From Sisyra terminalis (taxonomy: Eukaryota > Arthropoda > Insecta > Neuroptera > Sisyridae), in assembly GCA_958496175.1 (NCBI GenBank), contig OY292276.1:36538449-36602448 (forward strand): a stretch of DNA of 64,000 nt, in the 5' to 3' direction. The notes beneath the pieces were generated by a model. The model saw only the letters and a list, made by a program, of their open reading frames with translations. It had not been told where the DNA came from and ran no database searches. Positions 45,140 to 57,639 of this stretch are shown here, one piece after another. The first letter of the stretch is position 1. Each line of letters starts with the position of its first letter. The position numbers were made by a program, and so were the translations under genes.

Positions 45140-46895
45140 ATCATAGATAATCGTCCCTAATATAAACTGCTTTGCTAAGAAGGAATTTAAAGTCATTTTA
45201 AATGTAATGATTTTAAAATGCCTCTAAATGCCTTCTTTAATAGGGTTGTACTAGATAACATATAAAATTGGCGTCGAAGATTATATAATATTCTTTATTT
45301 TTAAAAGTTCTAAAAAATCTCAAAATCAAATTCGTTTATTTCTATTCAGAGTTTGTGGTTATTCTAAGGGCTTGTAAGTTCACTTTTTAGCTTAATTTCT
45401 ATTTACAGTGCTTTCTAAGAAATTTATAAAAAGTTTAAATCTGAGTACAGAAACAAAATAATATCAATATTTATGACCAACATTTTATTTAAGATATTTC
45501 CTCTAAAGGCTTTTCTTATCAAAATAAGTTTATACGTATTGAAATTTATGAAATTTGCACAATTTCCGTAAGCCGTTGAGAAAAAAGATCAAAATGAAAT
45601 GCCTCGTAACAACATGTAATGCAATCGACGATAAGGGATGAAAAATACCTCATCGTATGAACAAACGACCAAAAAGGGAGCATTTTGTCGTTGTAAGAAC
45701 CACTGGTTGCGTTTCGACCAGATCAAATCGTTAAGAATGAATTCTGTCTAAGGATTTGCAATAAAACCATTCCATACAAAATTCAAGAATGGATAAAATT
45801 TTATTATCCGGACGAGACAAATACCGTTTTACCGCGCGTGACAATCAAAGGGAAACGAATACGATAAAACCTCATAGACAAATTTCATCTTTATTAAATA
45901 TTTATAAGACGTTATTATCTGCCAACCAATTTTTATCGAATTATATTATCAAACTTTATATTTAACTCATTTTTTTTTTTGTTTCAGAAACAAGGAACGC
46001 TTCAACTTCAACTTGAACGATACTCCAATTTGTTTTAATTAGCGCGCTGTTAAATAAGTTAATTAATCATTGAAAACTTTCACAATGCTATCAAACGGCT
46101 GTTGTACAGAATATTACCTATATAAAAGAGAATATTAAAAAAAATAACTAAATATATCATTAAATTGATTGAATCTAATCAAAATGATTTTTCAAATATC
46201 AAAAATTTTAAACAAATCAAATATTTTTTTAAAATTTGAATCGTATCTAACATAATCATTTTAATTAGAAAATTTAAAGAGAATCTTAAGAAATACTTTT
46301 GAGAGGACCGCATAAAAGAAGGTGTCAAAATGTTACCGACAAATGTGATGTCATTTATGAAAAAGGTAAGTTAAAATATATTCTTCCCATAAATAATTTC
46401 GATGGTGTTATAATAGAGTGAAAATAGGGTAATTAACAGATAAAGATGACAAGCATTGTGCAACGGGATGTGTTGAAAATCCCAAGCACAAATGAATCCG
46501 GGATTTGCCATAATCTGGGAACGAATAAATGAAAGCCTTTGTGAAGAAGTACACATGAACTTGCGCCATCCAACTAAGGCCAATATTTACTTTTTATATT
46601 TTCCAAAGAAAAAACCTTTTGCTCAAGTATTCAACGAAAAGAAATGGAAAAGTCGATTGTTTAAATAAAGTTCAATTGTTTTCAAACATGCTGAACAAAT
46701 AAACCTTCGTCTTGTTTTCTTTTTTATCGTTTTGTTACGCATATACTATACTTACAAGAGATACTCAATATATAAAGCTGGAATCATTGGTTTAGCTGTG
46801 CGAAAACTTAAAAACACACATAATTATATAAGTATTCTCTCGATTAAATAATATAATAGGAACGACACAAAATAGCACTGCAAAAAGTTTTCTAT
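45140..46895. other. A+T-rich DNA, nothing recognised
   Basis: No coding or repeat feature supported; small frames near 46.4-46.6 kb are background-like. Confidence 0.4.
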
Positions 46896-47128
46896 TTAAA
46901 ATATAAATAATTCCCCGGATAGCACGTCGTATTCCCAGCACTCCCGTATCCAGCCATCTAGCGACTTCAATAAAATAACCATTTTTAACGTCTGTCGCAT
47001 CATTCAAATTGAAAATATCTCGAGGAAAACCAAAAGGGAGATGTGGTATGTCTGGTGTTTCAAACCACCCATTATCATATTCAACTTTCAATATTTTCCA
47101 CCATTTTGGCCTCGTTCTTTCGTATTTT
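46895..47128 (-). CDS. Candidate coding exon (unidentified)
   Basis: A GC-richer patch stays open on the minus strand from just after a TAA near 47130 to the A+T-rich segment around 46890. The peptide reads KYERTRPKWWKILKVEYDNG, then WFETPDIPHLPFGFPRDIFN, then YFIEVARWLDTGVLGIRRAI. It is rich in Trp, Pro and Gly and unlike the Phe/Lys/Ile-rich chance frames around it. No ATG at its start and no clean donor or acceptor was found. The family was not recognised, so it may be a decayed exon or transposon piece. Confidence 0.25.
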
Positions 47129-47129
47129 T

Positions 47130-48385
47130 TTTATCTCCTACGTGGTATATGAACAGCTTTTCGAGAACATTTTTATCAAAGCTTTTATGTTGAGAATTCT
47201 TCTGTTTCTTTTTGCCATTCACACATTTCAAGGCTTTTTTTTTATTTTTCGTTTTATTTTTAGGACGAATAAATATGTTTGAGTGAAATATTGACAGTGC
47301 CATAAAATTTATAATAAGTGTGTGAGATTTAAGGAAAAAATTCTTTTGAATTGTGCGCAAAATAAAGGAATTGCTAAACAACCCACGTTTTCTTCATGTT
47401 ATTTTAAATCTCAACTTAAAAAATCAGAGCTTGTCATTTGTTGTATTTCAAATTTTTCATGTCACATGGCTTTTCTTTTATTTCGATTTAAACTATTTTT
47501 ATTTATAGTTAACTCTTTATCATGTTCTATCCGTCACTCACCCGGTTCCTTGGACGAATTATAAAATCTAGACTAAAAATACCTAAAATTGGATTATTTC
47601 TTTTTGTATAATATATAAAATATCCTCAAAGGGTTTATTCGCATTTTTTTTTCTAAAGAGAGTCAATCCACATGAAATCGCCCAGACTATGTTGCTCAAC
47701 ATTTTTTTTAATTTCCTGATTCTCTATGTAATGATGACCAATGTTAATTATAAAAATTTTTAGCTATCGTTTGCTAACTTGGCACATACGAACGTCTAAG
47801 CTAAAACTTATACTACAGATTGATATAATAGTATTTAATAAAGAAACAAAATATCATTTGCGAGTCTCTAATCCCTCATAAAATTTTATTGTCTTAAAAA
47901 GTAACAAATTTAAAATTTTTTCGAAATTTTCCCAAAAAAAATTGACTGATTTTCTTTTTTAATAAGAAAATTCAAATTACAAATACATAAAGATTATTTT
48001 ATCTTTAATGCACTGATTTTTGAATTATTCTAATATCTTTAAAATTAGCAAGACAATTAAATTTTCCGCAGACTACCTTTTCATTAAATTTTACCCAACC
48101 GCTGTTTTTAAACGGCTACCATGAAAAAACTATAGCTTATTATTAATTTTATTCAAATGGGTTTTTGTGACTATCTACCTATAAGGAACTCGTATTTAAG
48201 AAATCAGGAAAATAACAAATTTTGGGTGCAATTTTATTGGGTAATTTTAAATGGAGTGTCCCAAGAGGGAAAATTTAGTAATATTTACATATATTTCTGG
48301 TTCTTATACTCCCCTATATGAAGAAATACTCAAAGTATATTAGTATAAAGAAGTACTTATTTAAAGTACCTCTTAATAATAGTCA
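47130..48385. other. A+T-rich DNA, nothing recognised
   Basis: Overlapping opposite-strand frames at 47.04-47.56 kb are compositionally background and are not called. Confidence 0.4.
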
Positions 48386-48387
48386 TT

Positions 48388-48640
48388 CTAGGTTTTCCTT
48401 TCAGGTGCTAACGACACCAGGTCGTTAGGTGAACTCACTCTCGAGCAGGTCACATAAAACTTGCCATATGGGAAATATGGTGGCTTTACTAAGTTTTTAT
48501 GCAAGACTTTCACAAGTGACCTAATTCCTTCGTGTAAATTTAGCAAATTGAGATTTTGCAGTAGCATTACAGGAGTACCTACTTTCAGGATAAAACCAGG
48601 TAGATTAAGGAACTTCACCAGTAGTTTATAGCGTCATCCA
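48388..48640 (-). pseudogene. Helitron helicase C-terminal fragment with internal deletion
   Basis: The minus strand encodes LKVGTPVMLLQNLN, then a short block ending LVKVLHKNL, then YGKFYVTCSRVSSPNDLVSL and APE. These are the hallmarks of the PIF1-like helicase domain of Helitrons (LKVGxPxMLLRNL, then GQxYVAxSRVxSP). In a full protein roughly 80-100 residues separate LHKNL from the YVACSR block; here they are adjacent, so the middle is deleted. No upstream domain remains. It is a transposon fossil and may derive from the same lineage as the N-terminal remnant at 17.5 kb, though they are 31 kb apart. Confidence 0.8.
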
Positions 48641-48644
48641 TATG

Positions 48645-50690
48645 CACCAAATTGTCCACAGATCTGTACTGGAATTCTGACCCTTTGAACGACATTAACA
48701 AAGTTATTAGTAATGTTTTTTTCGTTTTAGCGGTGATACTTTTGTTTCTATTTCAATTCGAAAAAAAGCAAATTAAAATCGAAACAACTATTAATTTTTT
48801 ATAATCCTTTAATGCTTCGTGTTTAATTGCACATTCACGGAGTATTAGTACAAAGATTTCGAACGGTATAGGCTTTTTCACAATATTAATGTACATAATA
48901 ACAAACCCAGATTGTAAATCCCTTTTCTGTCACTAACAGCTCAATTATTCAGAACGGATCTAAGGTCACACAGATTTTAAGTAGGTATTCCAATCTTGCA
49001 ATGCATGAAGGGAAATGTGTCAGATGTGGTGCCACTATTAGTATGTTTGCAGTACCAACTTAAACCGAAGCAATGTTTTTTTCTGTAAGGTAACATACGT
49101 TAGAACTCCAGATATTCTTGTGGCAGCACCGTAGCACATTTCAGCATCGTGAAGAAGATTAGAATTTACAGTTTTAAAAACAAGAACCCCACAAATTTAT
49201 GCGATATTTTAACACTACATTCACACTTTTAGAAAAGTATTTTTTTTAAATATTTTCTTACCGGGTGCCTACATAACATAATATAACATTACAGATTATA
49301 TACGTTACAGTCCTTTCAAATTTCATGTCTCCATGAATAGCGGTTCTAGCTTATAGTTGCGCCACTAGTCAATTAGTCAGGACAAACAATTTTATATAGC
49401 ATAGAAATTACTTTTTATTGTTGGATTAGAAAATGTGCAGTGAAAGAATTTTATCAATTTTAACAAAAAAATAAATAAATGAATTAATATATAAGTAACT
49501 GATGAAGTTACGTAATTGTCAAAAACTTCTGCGGTTTTGATACTATTTTAATACTCTTTTTGAATAATGCATTAAAAACTTGCAGAATATTCATTATACA
49601 CAATAAATACTAAAGTAACTTCACCTCGTAATGATTAAAACCTATAGACATAGCTAAATTACTAACTAATATGAAAAATTATTTTTCATATGAGTGAATT
49701 TTTTTTTTTCGTAAAATATGCTTTTAATTTTCATTGTCCCGATAAGAAATATTTTTTAGCATTTCGTCAAATCTTTTTCTTTTTTTTAACGTTTCTTTAT
49801 TTTTTACATTTCTTTGAACATCGCCTGCATTTTTTTATTATTCTGCAATTCCAATGTCTTCTACAGAAATGTTCAATGTACTAATGGATTACAATTGATG
49901 TTTACTCGTATTTATAAACAAGCTGATCCCCGCGACTTCATCTGCGTAACGTAGGTGTAGATTATATTTTCTTTTCAGATTTGCTATTTGTAGTGGGATA
50001 TGAAAATTTTTGTTTTTCTTATTTCTTTTACGAAAAACATAACCATATTTAAAAACACTATTTTGTCGACTTGAAGAAGACACATTAAATAAATTGTTGC
50101 AAAAAATAGTTCTATGTAATAATCAATTAATTTTCAAAAAATATTTATAAATATCTAAAAAGAGTATATCTATTGCGTATACCTACGGTAGGTATACCTA
50201 CCGTGAACCAAATAATCCGTAAATTAATCAGCATCTATACATAAATAAAAAATACCGCCAAGTTCAATAAAGTCGGTCTTAATTATGAGTAGAGTTGAAA
50301 CTTATCAAAATACGCGCGTCAAAATAACAGAAGTTAAGGATCTAGATTTTTGAATTATAGTAAGAATCCCATCTCACTGTTTCGATTTCCGAATGAACCT
50401 CAAAAACTATTACACTATTGCAATGTACAACACAACCGCAAAATTGAAATTTGTACAATAGCACAAAACCCAGTTCTTCCACAATCAAGTATAACCATTA
50501 TGTATCTATAAACTTATTATTAAATATCTGAATTTCAATTATATAATTAAACCATATTGGATAGTCTAGAGTTCACCATACACGATTTGGCGTATGCTGT
50601 TTGTTCTGAAAGAGCATTTTAAATTTCTTTTATTATTATGGCTTACCTTAAAAATGTTGGTATTTTCTTTTAATTCGCCGAATTTCAAGG
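48645..50690. other. A+T-rich DNA, nothing recognised
   Basis: A palindrome TACCTACGGTAGGTATACCTACCGT lies at about 50180-50204 (inner part TACGGTAGGTATACC-like). Frames around 49.69-50.08 kb are chance-like. Confidence 0.4.
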
Positions 50691-51690
50691 GGTACTCGCT
50701 CACTAATGAAATTATTTCAGATTTTTAGGTTTACAATATATGAAAACCAAAAAACTTAAAGCTCACTTATAAACTTAACTTAACCTTTTTTAGATATATT
50801 TATCAGTTTAAATTTTTAAGCAGACCCCAAGTTTTTATTTCTAATAATAAACTAAGTTTGTTTTATATTAAGCAGTTATAACGTTTCTCCTTTAACGGAC
50901 TTTGATTATGAAATTTGAAATTTCGATTGTTTATTAGACGTTATGCCGCACAAACTTAGCCACCCTTTTTTCACTATTTTAGGGATAGAATTATCGAAAA
51001 ACCTTTTTTATTATATAACGGAATCCTATAAGGAAAACACTTTCCAAATTTCATCGACACAAATATGCATTTATATTTGAAAATACAATGTAAAACGAAA
51101 AAAAATATGACCTATATTTTAATTATGATTAAAAAGCAACTCGATTTCGCACATTTGGACGTTATAAATACAAAATTGTGGAAATAGGTGGAAAACGTGG
51201 AAGTAAAATCGAATATTTTGTTTATATTCAATAACAATAATTGGCTTTAAAATTGTTTTAAAAATCGTAGAAAAGTTAGTATGGAAGATTTTATATATTT
51301 ATTGATGATAATGAAATATATGACAAAAAATTGGTCCCTTAATGCTTTTCAGCAGAATATATAATTGCTCCAGGTCACAATCATTGGTTCAAAAAATTAG
51401 ATTTTAAAAAGTTTGATTGTTGAAAAACATACAAAAATAAAAACCACCTCTGTTATTTGGTATAAGTACCTACTACACAAACTTTCATACTAATTAAGTC
51501 AAATGACTTTATTTAAAATGCTGTTATCAAAAAGATATAACAAAAACAGACACTTATTATTAATTCATTATTTATTTATTAATAACACTTATTAAATTCA
51601 AAATTTCGATTGTTAGTTAACTTAACATTTTCTCACATAAATATAGTCACCCCCATTCACTCTGTTAGGGTAGGAATTTTCAAAAAAGAA
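50690..51690 (+). mobile_element. Helitron-like non-autonomous element R2, copy B (left part)
   Basis: Matches 38745-39740 block by block: CACTTATAAACTTAACTTAA, TTATATTAAGCAGTTATAAC, CTTTCCAAATTTCATCGACA, TTTCGCACATTTGGACGTT. Inside it the block CACT(C/A)TnTTAGGG(G/T)AGnAATTTTC occurs twice (about 50975 and 51660). The second occurrence is cut at 51691 by the foldback element. Confidence 0.65.
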
Positions 51691-51691
51691 T

Positions 51692-53034
51692 GGTAATTTT
51701 GTCATATCACGGCTTTTCTCAAAAAAAATCGTAGGCACATAAAATTAGTATTAAAACGTTCAGAACACTTAAAAATGCAATATTCCGGCGGCGGAACTCT
51801 AATTTTCTTCACAATTATTACAAAAAAAACTAAAAAAGAATGCCATTATAGTAGACTTTAATAGACGTCAAAGTAACTGCTAAACGCATTTGCTTGCAAG
51901 TACGCATGTGCAATAAAAACAAAGAGATGCAAAAATGACAAAGAGAACGAATATGAATTTAATTTGACAAAGCGCCCGGGAAAGTATAACGTTAAATAAT
52001 GTTGCGAAAATGATATTTTGATCGATTTATTCGCGAATTGAATTAAAAACAAAATAGAGAATGAGACGTTATCAAATTGTACCGGCGTATAAGTTAAACC
52101 ATGCCAAATAAAATATATGAAATGATAACTCCAAAAGTTATACGTGTTAAACTTTTCATGGTAATACCTGAATGCCATAATATCACATAATTTTCTGCAT
52201 GCATAATTTCCTATTATGGTCAATTTCATATGAGTTCTGCTCAAAACTGAAAGCCTTTTTTGAAAAAAAATCGCAAAGTTCCCCTCGATATACGTATCAC
52301 TTTTTTATATTATCTTAAAGAATTTAAATTAATTGTTTCCAATGTATATATGTATTAAACGGCGAATTAAAAATTAAATCTGACGTAAAACAAAACTCGT
52401 GTTTAGTCTCGCCACGTAATACTATTGGTCTACCTTAAATTACCGAAAATTTAACAAAAAGATAAAAGGAACAAAATAAACATGGACTAATTTCAAATAC
52501 TAAATAGAATTTTTTTCAACTATAAAATTATTACTAATTATTTATATACAAATAACTATATGACAACGTCCCATTTTCTATTTTGTTTTTAATTCAATTC
52601 GCGAATAAATTGGCCCTCATAAAATTTAGCACTAAAGGAGAAATTATAAGATGTTCGAGGTGAATGAACAACCAAATATCGAATAAATTCGTGAATTGAT
52701 TTAAAACACCATACAGTAACGTTAATAGTAACGGTTAACTTTTACTTTCCCGGCCGCTTTACAAATTAAATTCATATTTGTTCTCTTTGTCATTTTTGCA
52801 TCTCATTGTTTTATTGCACATGCGTACTTGTAAGCAAAAGCGTTTAACAGTTACTTTGACGTCTATTAAAGTCTACTATAATGGCATTCTTTTTTATTTT
52901 TTTTTGTAATAATTGTGAAGAAAATTAGAGTTCCGCCGCCGGAATATTGCATTTTTAAGTGTTCTGAACGTTTTAATACTAATTTTATGTGCCTACGATT
53001 TTTTTTGAGAAAAGCCGTGATATGACAAAAGTAC
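51692..53034. mobile_element. Foldback-type element with ~297-bp inverted arms
   Basis: The left arm 51692-51988 and right arm 52738-53034 are close inverted copies: TTTTGTCATATCACGGCTTT, AATATTCCGGCGGCGGAACT, AATGCCATTATAGTAGACTT and AGTAACTG at matching positions. A second, inner inverted pair carries TTCGCGAATTGAATTAAAAA (52028) and its mirror (about 52590), the module also seen at 15.4 and 22.6 kb. The remaining centre is non-coding. A 128-codon minus-strand frame (51858-52244) runs from the arm into the centre and is probably fortuitous. Confidence 0.85.
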
Positions 53035-53039
53035 CAAAA

Positions 53040-53900
53040 AAATCTAATCACATGCCTACTTCTTATAAGGAATACACCAATTATTAAAATTTCATCTGGC
53101 TGAGGAGGTATATAAATACACGATTTTATGTATGCACGGTTTTAAAAACGTATTTACTTTAAGGTTTATTATTATAATTATTTTTTTTTGCTACTACTGT
53201 TACTTGTTTTCGTTAATATTTCCTTATTGAGTAACCCTAAGGATCTATTTTCAACAATTTTGTAAAAAAAAAAAGTTTACTGTAAGATTCGAAACCACGT
53301 TTCTTTTATTGTGAGCATAAGAATGTCAGATACGTAAGCGAATGCGCTGTGAACATATAATTACAATAACTGTTTATTATGTATTAAAACATTTATATTT
53401 CAAAAAGGCAATTGTTTGTACTTTAAATTAAATTACTGTGCTTTTTATTACTTCAACTAAAAAGATTAATACAGATATTTTTCTAACTTTTAAATACCTT
53501 TCCAATAATATATAACTCGCCTGTCTAAAGTAAAATATTTTTTCATCCCTCAGTTTTTACGTAGGGGATACATTCCCTTATTATCTTATTATTTTTAAGG
53601 AATGATAAGCAGCCTTACGTGTGTGGGTAATTGTGTTGTATCTTAATATAAAATTTCATTAAATTCGGTTGTTCCGTTCTTTAGTTAAATAACCAGCGCA
53701 CGCAATGTAAGAAAGTTTTTTGGTTATTTTTTCACACATTATTGGAGTTTTAGTATGGATGCCTAATTTTGTTGAAAATTTAATATAACCCATGTTCACC
53801 GGAAATAGTGTAACTTCCCAAAAGTGAAAGAATTTTTCAAATCGGTCAAGTAGTTTCGGAGCCTATTCAAAGTAAACAATCAAATCTTTCCTCGTTATAA
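53040..53900 (+). repeat. Remnant of a dispersed element, right of the foldback
   Basis: After the foldback the sequence resumes with GGAATACACC and AAAATTTCATC, resembling the downstream blocks of R2. It then has TTCGGTTGTTCCGTTCTTTA and AAATCGGTCAAGTAGTTTCG, GAGCCTATTCAAAGTAAACA and CAAATCTTTCCTCGTTATAA. This phrase type is common at the ends of non-autonomous elements in insects. It is probably the continuation of R2 copy B. Confidence 0.4.
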
Positions 53901-54319
53901 TAATTGAAGATAACTTCTAAATTTTTTTTGCCATTGATACTGATTGTTTATAACCATTTAAAAATAATTTTCAAACGATTGGAGAAAATACATTTTGAAA
54001 AGATTGTTAGATATTTGTCATAGGATTATTGGTTACAATCATACTGTTGACGAAAACAAAAGAGGGCTTCAATATTCGACCATTTTTTTATCATTTGGAA
54101 AACTTGTAAAAAGAACATAAATACAAGAAAGCTGAAAACTTGTGGATATCAAAAAAATAAAACTTCATTAAATCAATATAATACATACATAACTAAAAAA
54201 CGTAACCCAATTTCGAGACCATCAACATCAAAATTAAATTACAGAACTACTTCTTGGAAAATTGTAATTCAAACTTTAAAAGCAGTTGTTATTATGCTTA
54301 ATGCTATGAATGGAGTGTA

Positions 54320-54544
54320 GCACTGTATGAATCAAAAGCTCAAACTCTCATGGAACAAGAATGGAAGTATCTAGCGAACTTTGAAATGTGATGTTGAAAA
54401 AGAACAAAGAAAATCAAATTGGTGGATAGACGTAGAAATGTCGGAAAATCAAGGGTAAAGAAAGTTTTTATTGCTTTATGTAGAAGGAAAGCGAAAAAGA
54501 TTCAAGAAAAAATTGCGGTAGAATTGGAATTTCAAACCGATTAA
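54320..54544 (+). pseudogene. LINE reverse-transcriptase C-terminal remnant 2
   Basis: One frame, broken by two TGA stops that most simply derive from TGG, reads ALYESKAQTLMEQEWKYLAN, FEM*C*KRTKKIKLVDRRRN, then ALCRRKAKKIQEKI and a stop. It follows the usual non-LTR pattern ALYG..TWTL.....RLE.FEMWCWRRM.KI.W.DR.RN...L........RRKA.WIG.IL. It is a different subfamily from the remnant at 2.5 kb. No catalytic region is present. Confidence 0.65.
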
Positions 54545-55140
54545 GAGAAACTAAACCTGCCATTAGAAAGGTAAAAGAAAATTTTGCTTTGCAATATACA
54601 TATCAAATTATTAAATTATTTTTTTCCTAAAAATAGTATTTTCAATTATTTCTATAATGAAATTAATACGAAAGATTTTTTTCCAAAATATAAAGATGCA
54701 CTGATTAATAAAAAAATATCATCAAATTTGAACCTGTTTTTAGGGATTAAAACAAAAGTTATTTAATTGATTTAGGATTTTTTCTGTTTTCAACTTTTTC
54801 AATAAGCTCAACATAATATTAACATTTTAATGGATGAATTTTAAACTTTTTAATTGTTATTTCAATATTGAATAATCACAATAAAACAATTTTTGAATAT
54901 CTGGCATTTCTTTAGTGTTAAACATTAAAACATTTTATTGCATGCTTAATATTTCCACCAGTCAATTGCGGAATTCTTGAATCTTTTCAATAAATACTTC
55001 ATATTCCCATTTATCCTAGTTAAAATCCCACTCGTCCTGTAAACTGCATCCACGAGATCCGGTTATTTTAGTTTTCTATATGTTTCGGAGATTTGCAATT
55101 CTGCAATGGGAGTTGTTGGAAGTACACGCCTTCCACTAAC
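54545..55140. other. A+T-rich DNA, nothing recognised
   Basis: Only A+T-rich sequence. Confidence 0.35.
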
Positions 55141-55142
55141 CA

Positions 55143-55360
55143 TATAAAACCCTCGAACTCGAGTTATCAGAACTCCTCAATTTCCCACTCATTCCTGTTC
55201 CATTATTATGCCTTTATTACAATCTAGACCGCCGAGAGAGAGAAACCACACGAAAGCCAGAAAGAAAGAGAGAGAATCTAAATTCAATAGAAACATGAGA
55301 AATGACAATATTATTGTGTATGTTTTCGACTTTATCTATATATACGATGGTAGAATTTAG
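55143..55360 (+). other. TATA box followed by a small ORF in a GC-richer patch
   Basis: TATAAAA at 55143 is followed by an initiator-like TATCAGAA 24-26 bp later and by an ATG at 55208 opening 50 codons (MPLLQSRPPRERNHTKARKK at the start, basic and Glu-rich, ending at 55358). The preceding 100 bp are also GC-richer. This could be a promoter and first exon of a small gene, but spacing is slightly short and no homology was recognised. Confidence 0.25.
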
Positions 55361-55439
55361 GAAGATATTGGAAAATATTTTAGAACACAGGAATAACGTA
55401 GAATACAACATCGAGATAATAAAACCCAAAATTACATTA

Positions 55440-57580
55440 TTGAAACAAATTGGGATTTAGTTGGGTTAACTTGTTTTGAGAAAATTTTCCAGGAAATTCC
55501 TCCTTTATTTAAGTTCAACTCACTAAATCAAAATATTTCTGAACAACTTGCAATGAACAGAATTCTATCTCTATCAACCATTTTCTATATACAATTCTAC
55601 TTTCTACTGTATACTGTTCTAAATTTGATAAATAAGTATATTTTTAAAAGTAATTTAAAACGAAACTATTAAAGAAATAAAAGAAAGCCGGAATATTGCT
55701 ACTAGTATATATAAAAATTAAAAAATAAGAATCAAACTAATACAAATAGAAAATACCATAAAGCAAGAAATCCTCGATGCATATGTAACGCTTAAACTGT
55801 TTTCCGCAATTTAACGTTTAATTTAAATCTCTTTGAATTATTTTGCCGGTGAGATAAATTTATATGCTCTAATTATAATTCTTCCATTTGTAGAGCTTTA
55901 ATAAAAACTTTTCCTCCGCCAAACTGTAGAGGGATATTTAGATATATTATAAAATTGTGGAATATTCCGCAAACGTTTTGCCATTTTCTTTTTTCATTTT
56001 ATAAGTCAATTTAATTTTTATTAAATAAAAAACGATTTTTATATCAAAAAGCTAACCATCTTTTTCATATTTTTTCTTTGCATTTTTAATGCGCACAAAT
56101 TAATTTAAGTTTTAATTTAGAAAGGGGAAAAAATTAGATAACACACATAAGGAAATGTTATCAAAATTTATTAGTCCAAAAATGAAGACATATACACAGT
56201 TTAAAAGCAGAAATCCAGAAATATACCTAACAACATTACTTTTATATTTAAAATTTCTTACCTTCATTTGTTATCACTATTATTACCGCTTTATTATAGG
56301 CATTTGACTCTTTTTGTACATTATAGCATGTAAGTAGATACTTCAACAAAATGTTTCGGATCGTTTATACAAAATTAAAAGTTTCAAAAACAGTAATCGA
56401 AGAAATAGGTATAAGCTATTATTTAAAACAAGTAACTCTACTCGTGAAAATTTTACAGCTCAATGACCAATACTAGGCCTAATACACAATAGGCCTAATA
56501 CACATGATCAAAAAGTTTTAAATTCTTTAAAAATGTTCTAAACTAATAACAAAACCTAATGTAGCTGTTAATTTTTAACTTAACTTGATAAAATTCAAGA
56601 ATTATTCATTTAAAAATGCAAACAAAAACATTAAATTCGAAATCCTTACAACAATCTCCTATAGCTCTGACATTAAAATGGCGTCTCAATACGAAACTTT
56701 AAAATACCATGGACGTTTTCCTACGACAAATGTACTTAAACACAAAAGGAAATAATGTTTAAATCGTTTTAACATTATTTTAATGATTTAAACCATTTAC
56801 AATCTACACAACTTCTATTCCAAAAGAAAAAATTTATAGTATATTTTAGGATATAAAAATGTTTTCCATAACGAAAAATTGTGAAAAATGTCAAAAATTA
56901 CTACGCTTCTATGGTAACTCATCTAACATTTAATAATACCTCGTTTTCAATACGCGTATTGATGCGTAGTATGACGTCACAGAAGACACATGTAATCACA
57001 CATAGATATTGTTTTTGGACTCTCAATGGCTCAATAAAATTAAAACTTTTATTCTGCCAAAATACATCTTTGCCATTAATAAAAATTGTTTTTTCCTCAA
57101 ATTAATAATTTCCTTTATCGATTAAAAAAAATCATAAAAATGTATTTATGGTCAACTACGAAAATTGAGAATTGGTTCATGTTTATTTCAGTGACGTCTA
57201 AATCTGGCAATGTTACCTTTTTTACTTTGTAGCAATACTATAGGCTTATAATATTTAACAAACAAGCCATTCAGATTGAAGTTTTTATGTCAAGACTTCA
57301 ATGTACCTTGATGTTTATTTTAGTTTTGGTTCTGACTCTAATCTGCTTAAAACCATACTATATATAAAATATACCAACTCAGGTTTAATTTATGTAATAT
57401 AATTTACAAAAGTAAAATATAAACATAAATTTGAACAAATCCTCCAATAAAAGGTATTTTTAACGTATTGCTCCAAATATGTATTTTGATTTTCCCCAAG
57501 CATTATTCCGCAGTGGTCATCACGTAGGATTGTATCGCCCTGTAACTGTTTTTTGATGAGTCACGATTACTACTTAACTA
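55440..57580. other. A+T-rich gene-free stretch
   Basis: No supported feature. AAATCTGGCAATGTTACC near 57199 is a lone copy of the module seen in the three inverted-repeat elements. Confidence 0.4.
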
Positions 57581-57583
57581 CCA

Positions 57584-57630
57584 CTGGGGAGCATTGCTTG
57601 ACAATCGAAAAACGTATCGGGAGTAATACG
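57584..57630 (+). repeat. Hammerhead-like family C, copy 3 (best preserved)
   Basis: CTGGGGA (one change from CUGANGA), GC, hairpin ATTG-CTTGA-CAAT, C, GAAA, AACGTATCGGGAGTAATACG. The GAAA box and following ACGTATCGG are shared with 21.85 kb. The core change should prevent activity, and stem I is not evident. Confidence 0.4.
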
Positions 57631-57639
57631 TTAAAATAC

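Noticed and set aside
47043..47564. Overlapping frames of 80-97 codons on both strands
   Set aside because: Phe/Lys-rich with background composition, mutual antisense overlap and no conserved motifs.
48388..48618. Considered as a host helicase gene (PIF1-like)
   Set aside because: Internal deletion, no upstream helicase motifs, and residues typical of Helitron rather than cellular PIF1.
51858..52244. 128-codon minus-strand frame, hydrophobic and tyrosine-rich
   Set aside because: It lies across the left arm and centre of an inverted-repeat element; such arms often stay open by chance and no homology was recognised.
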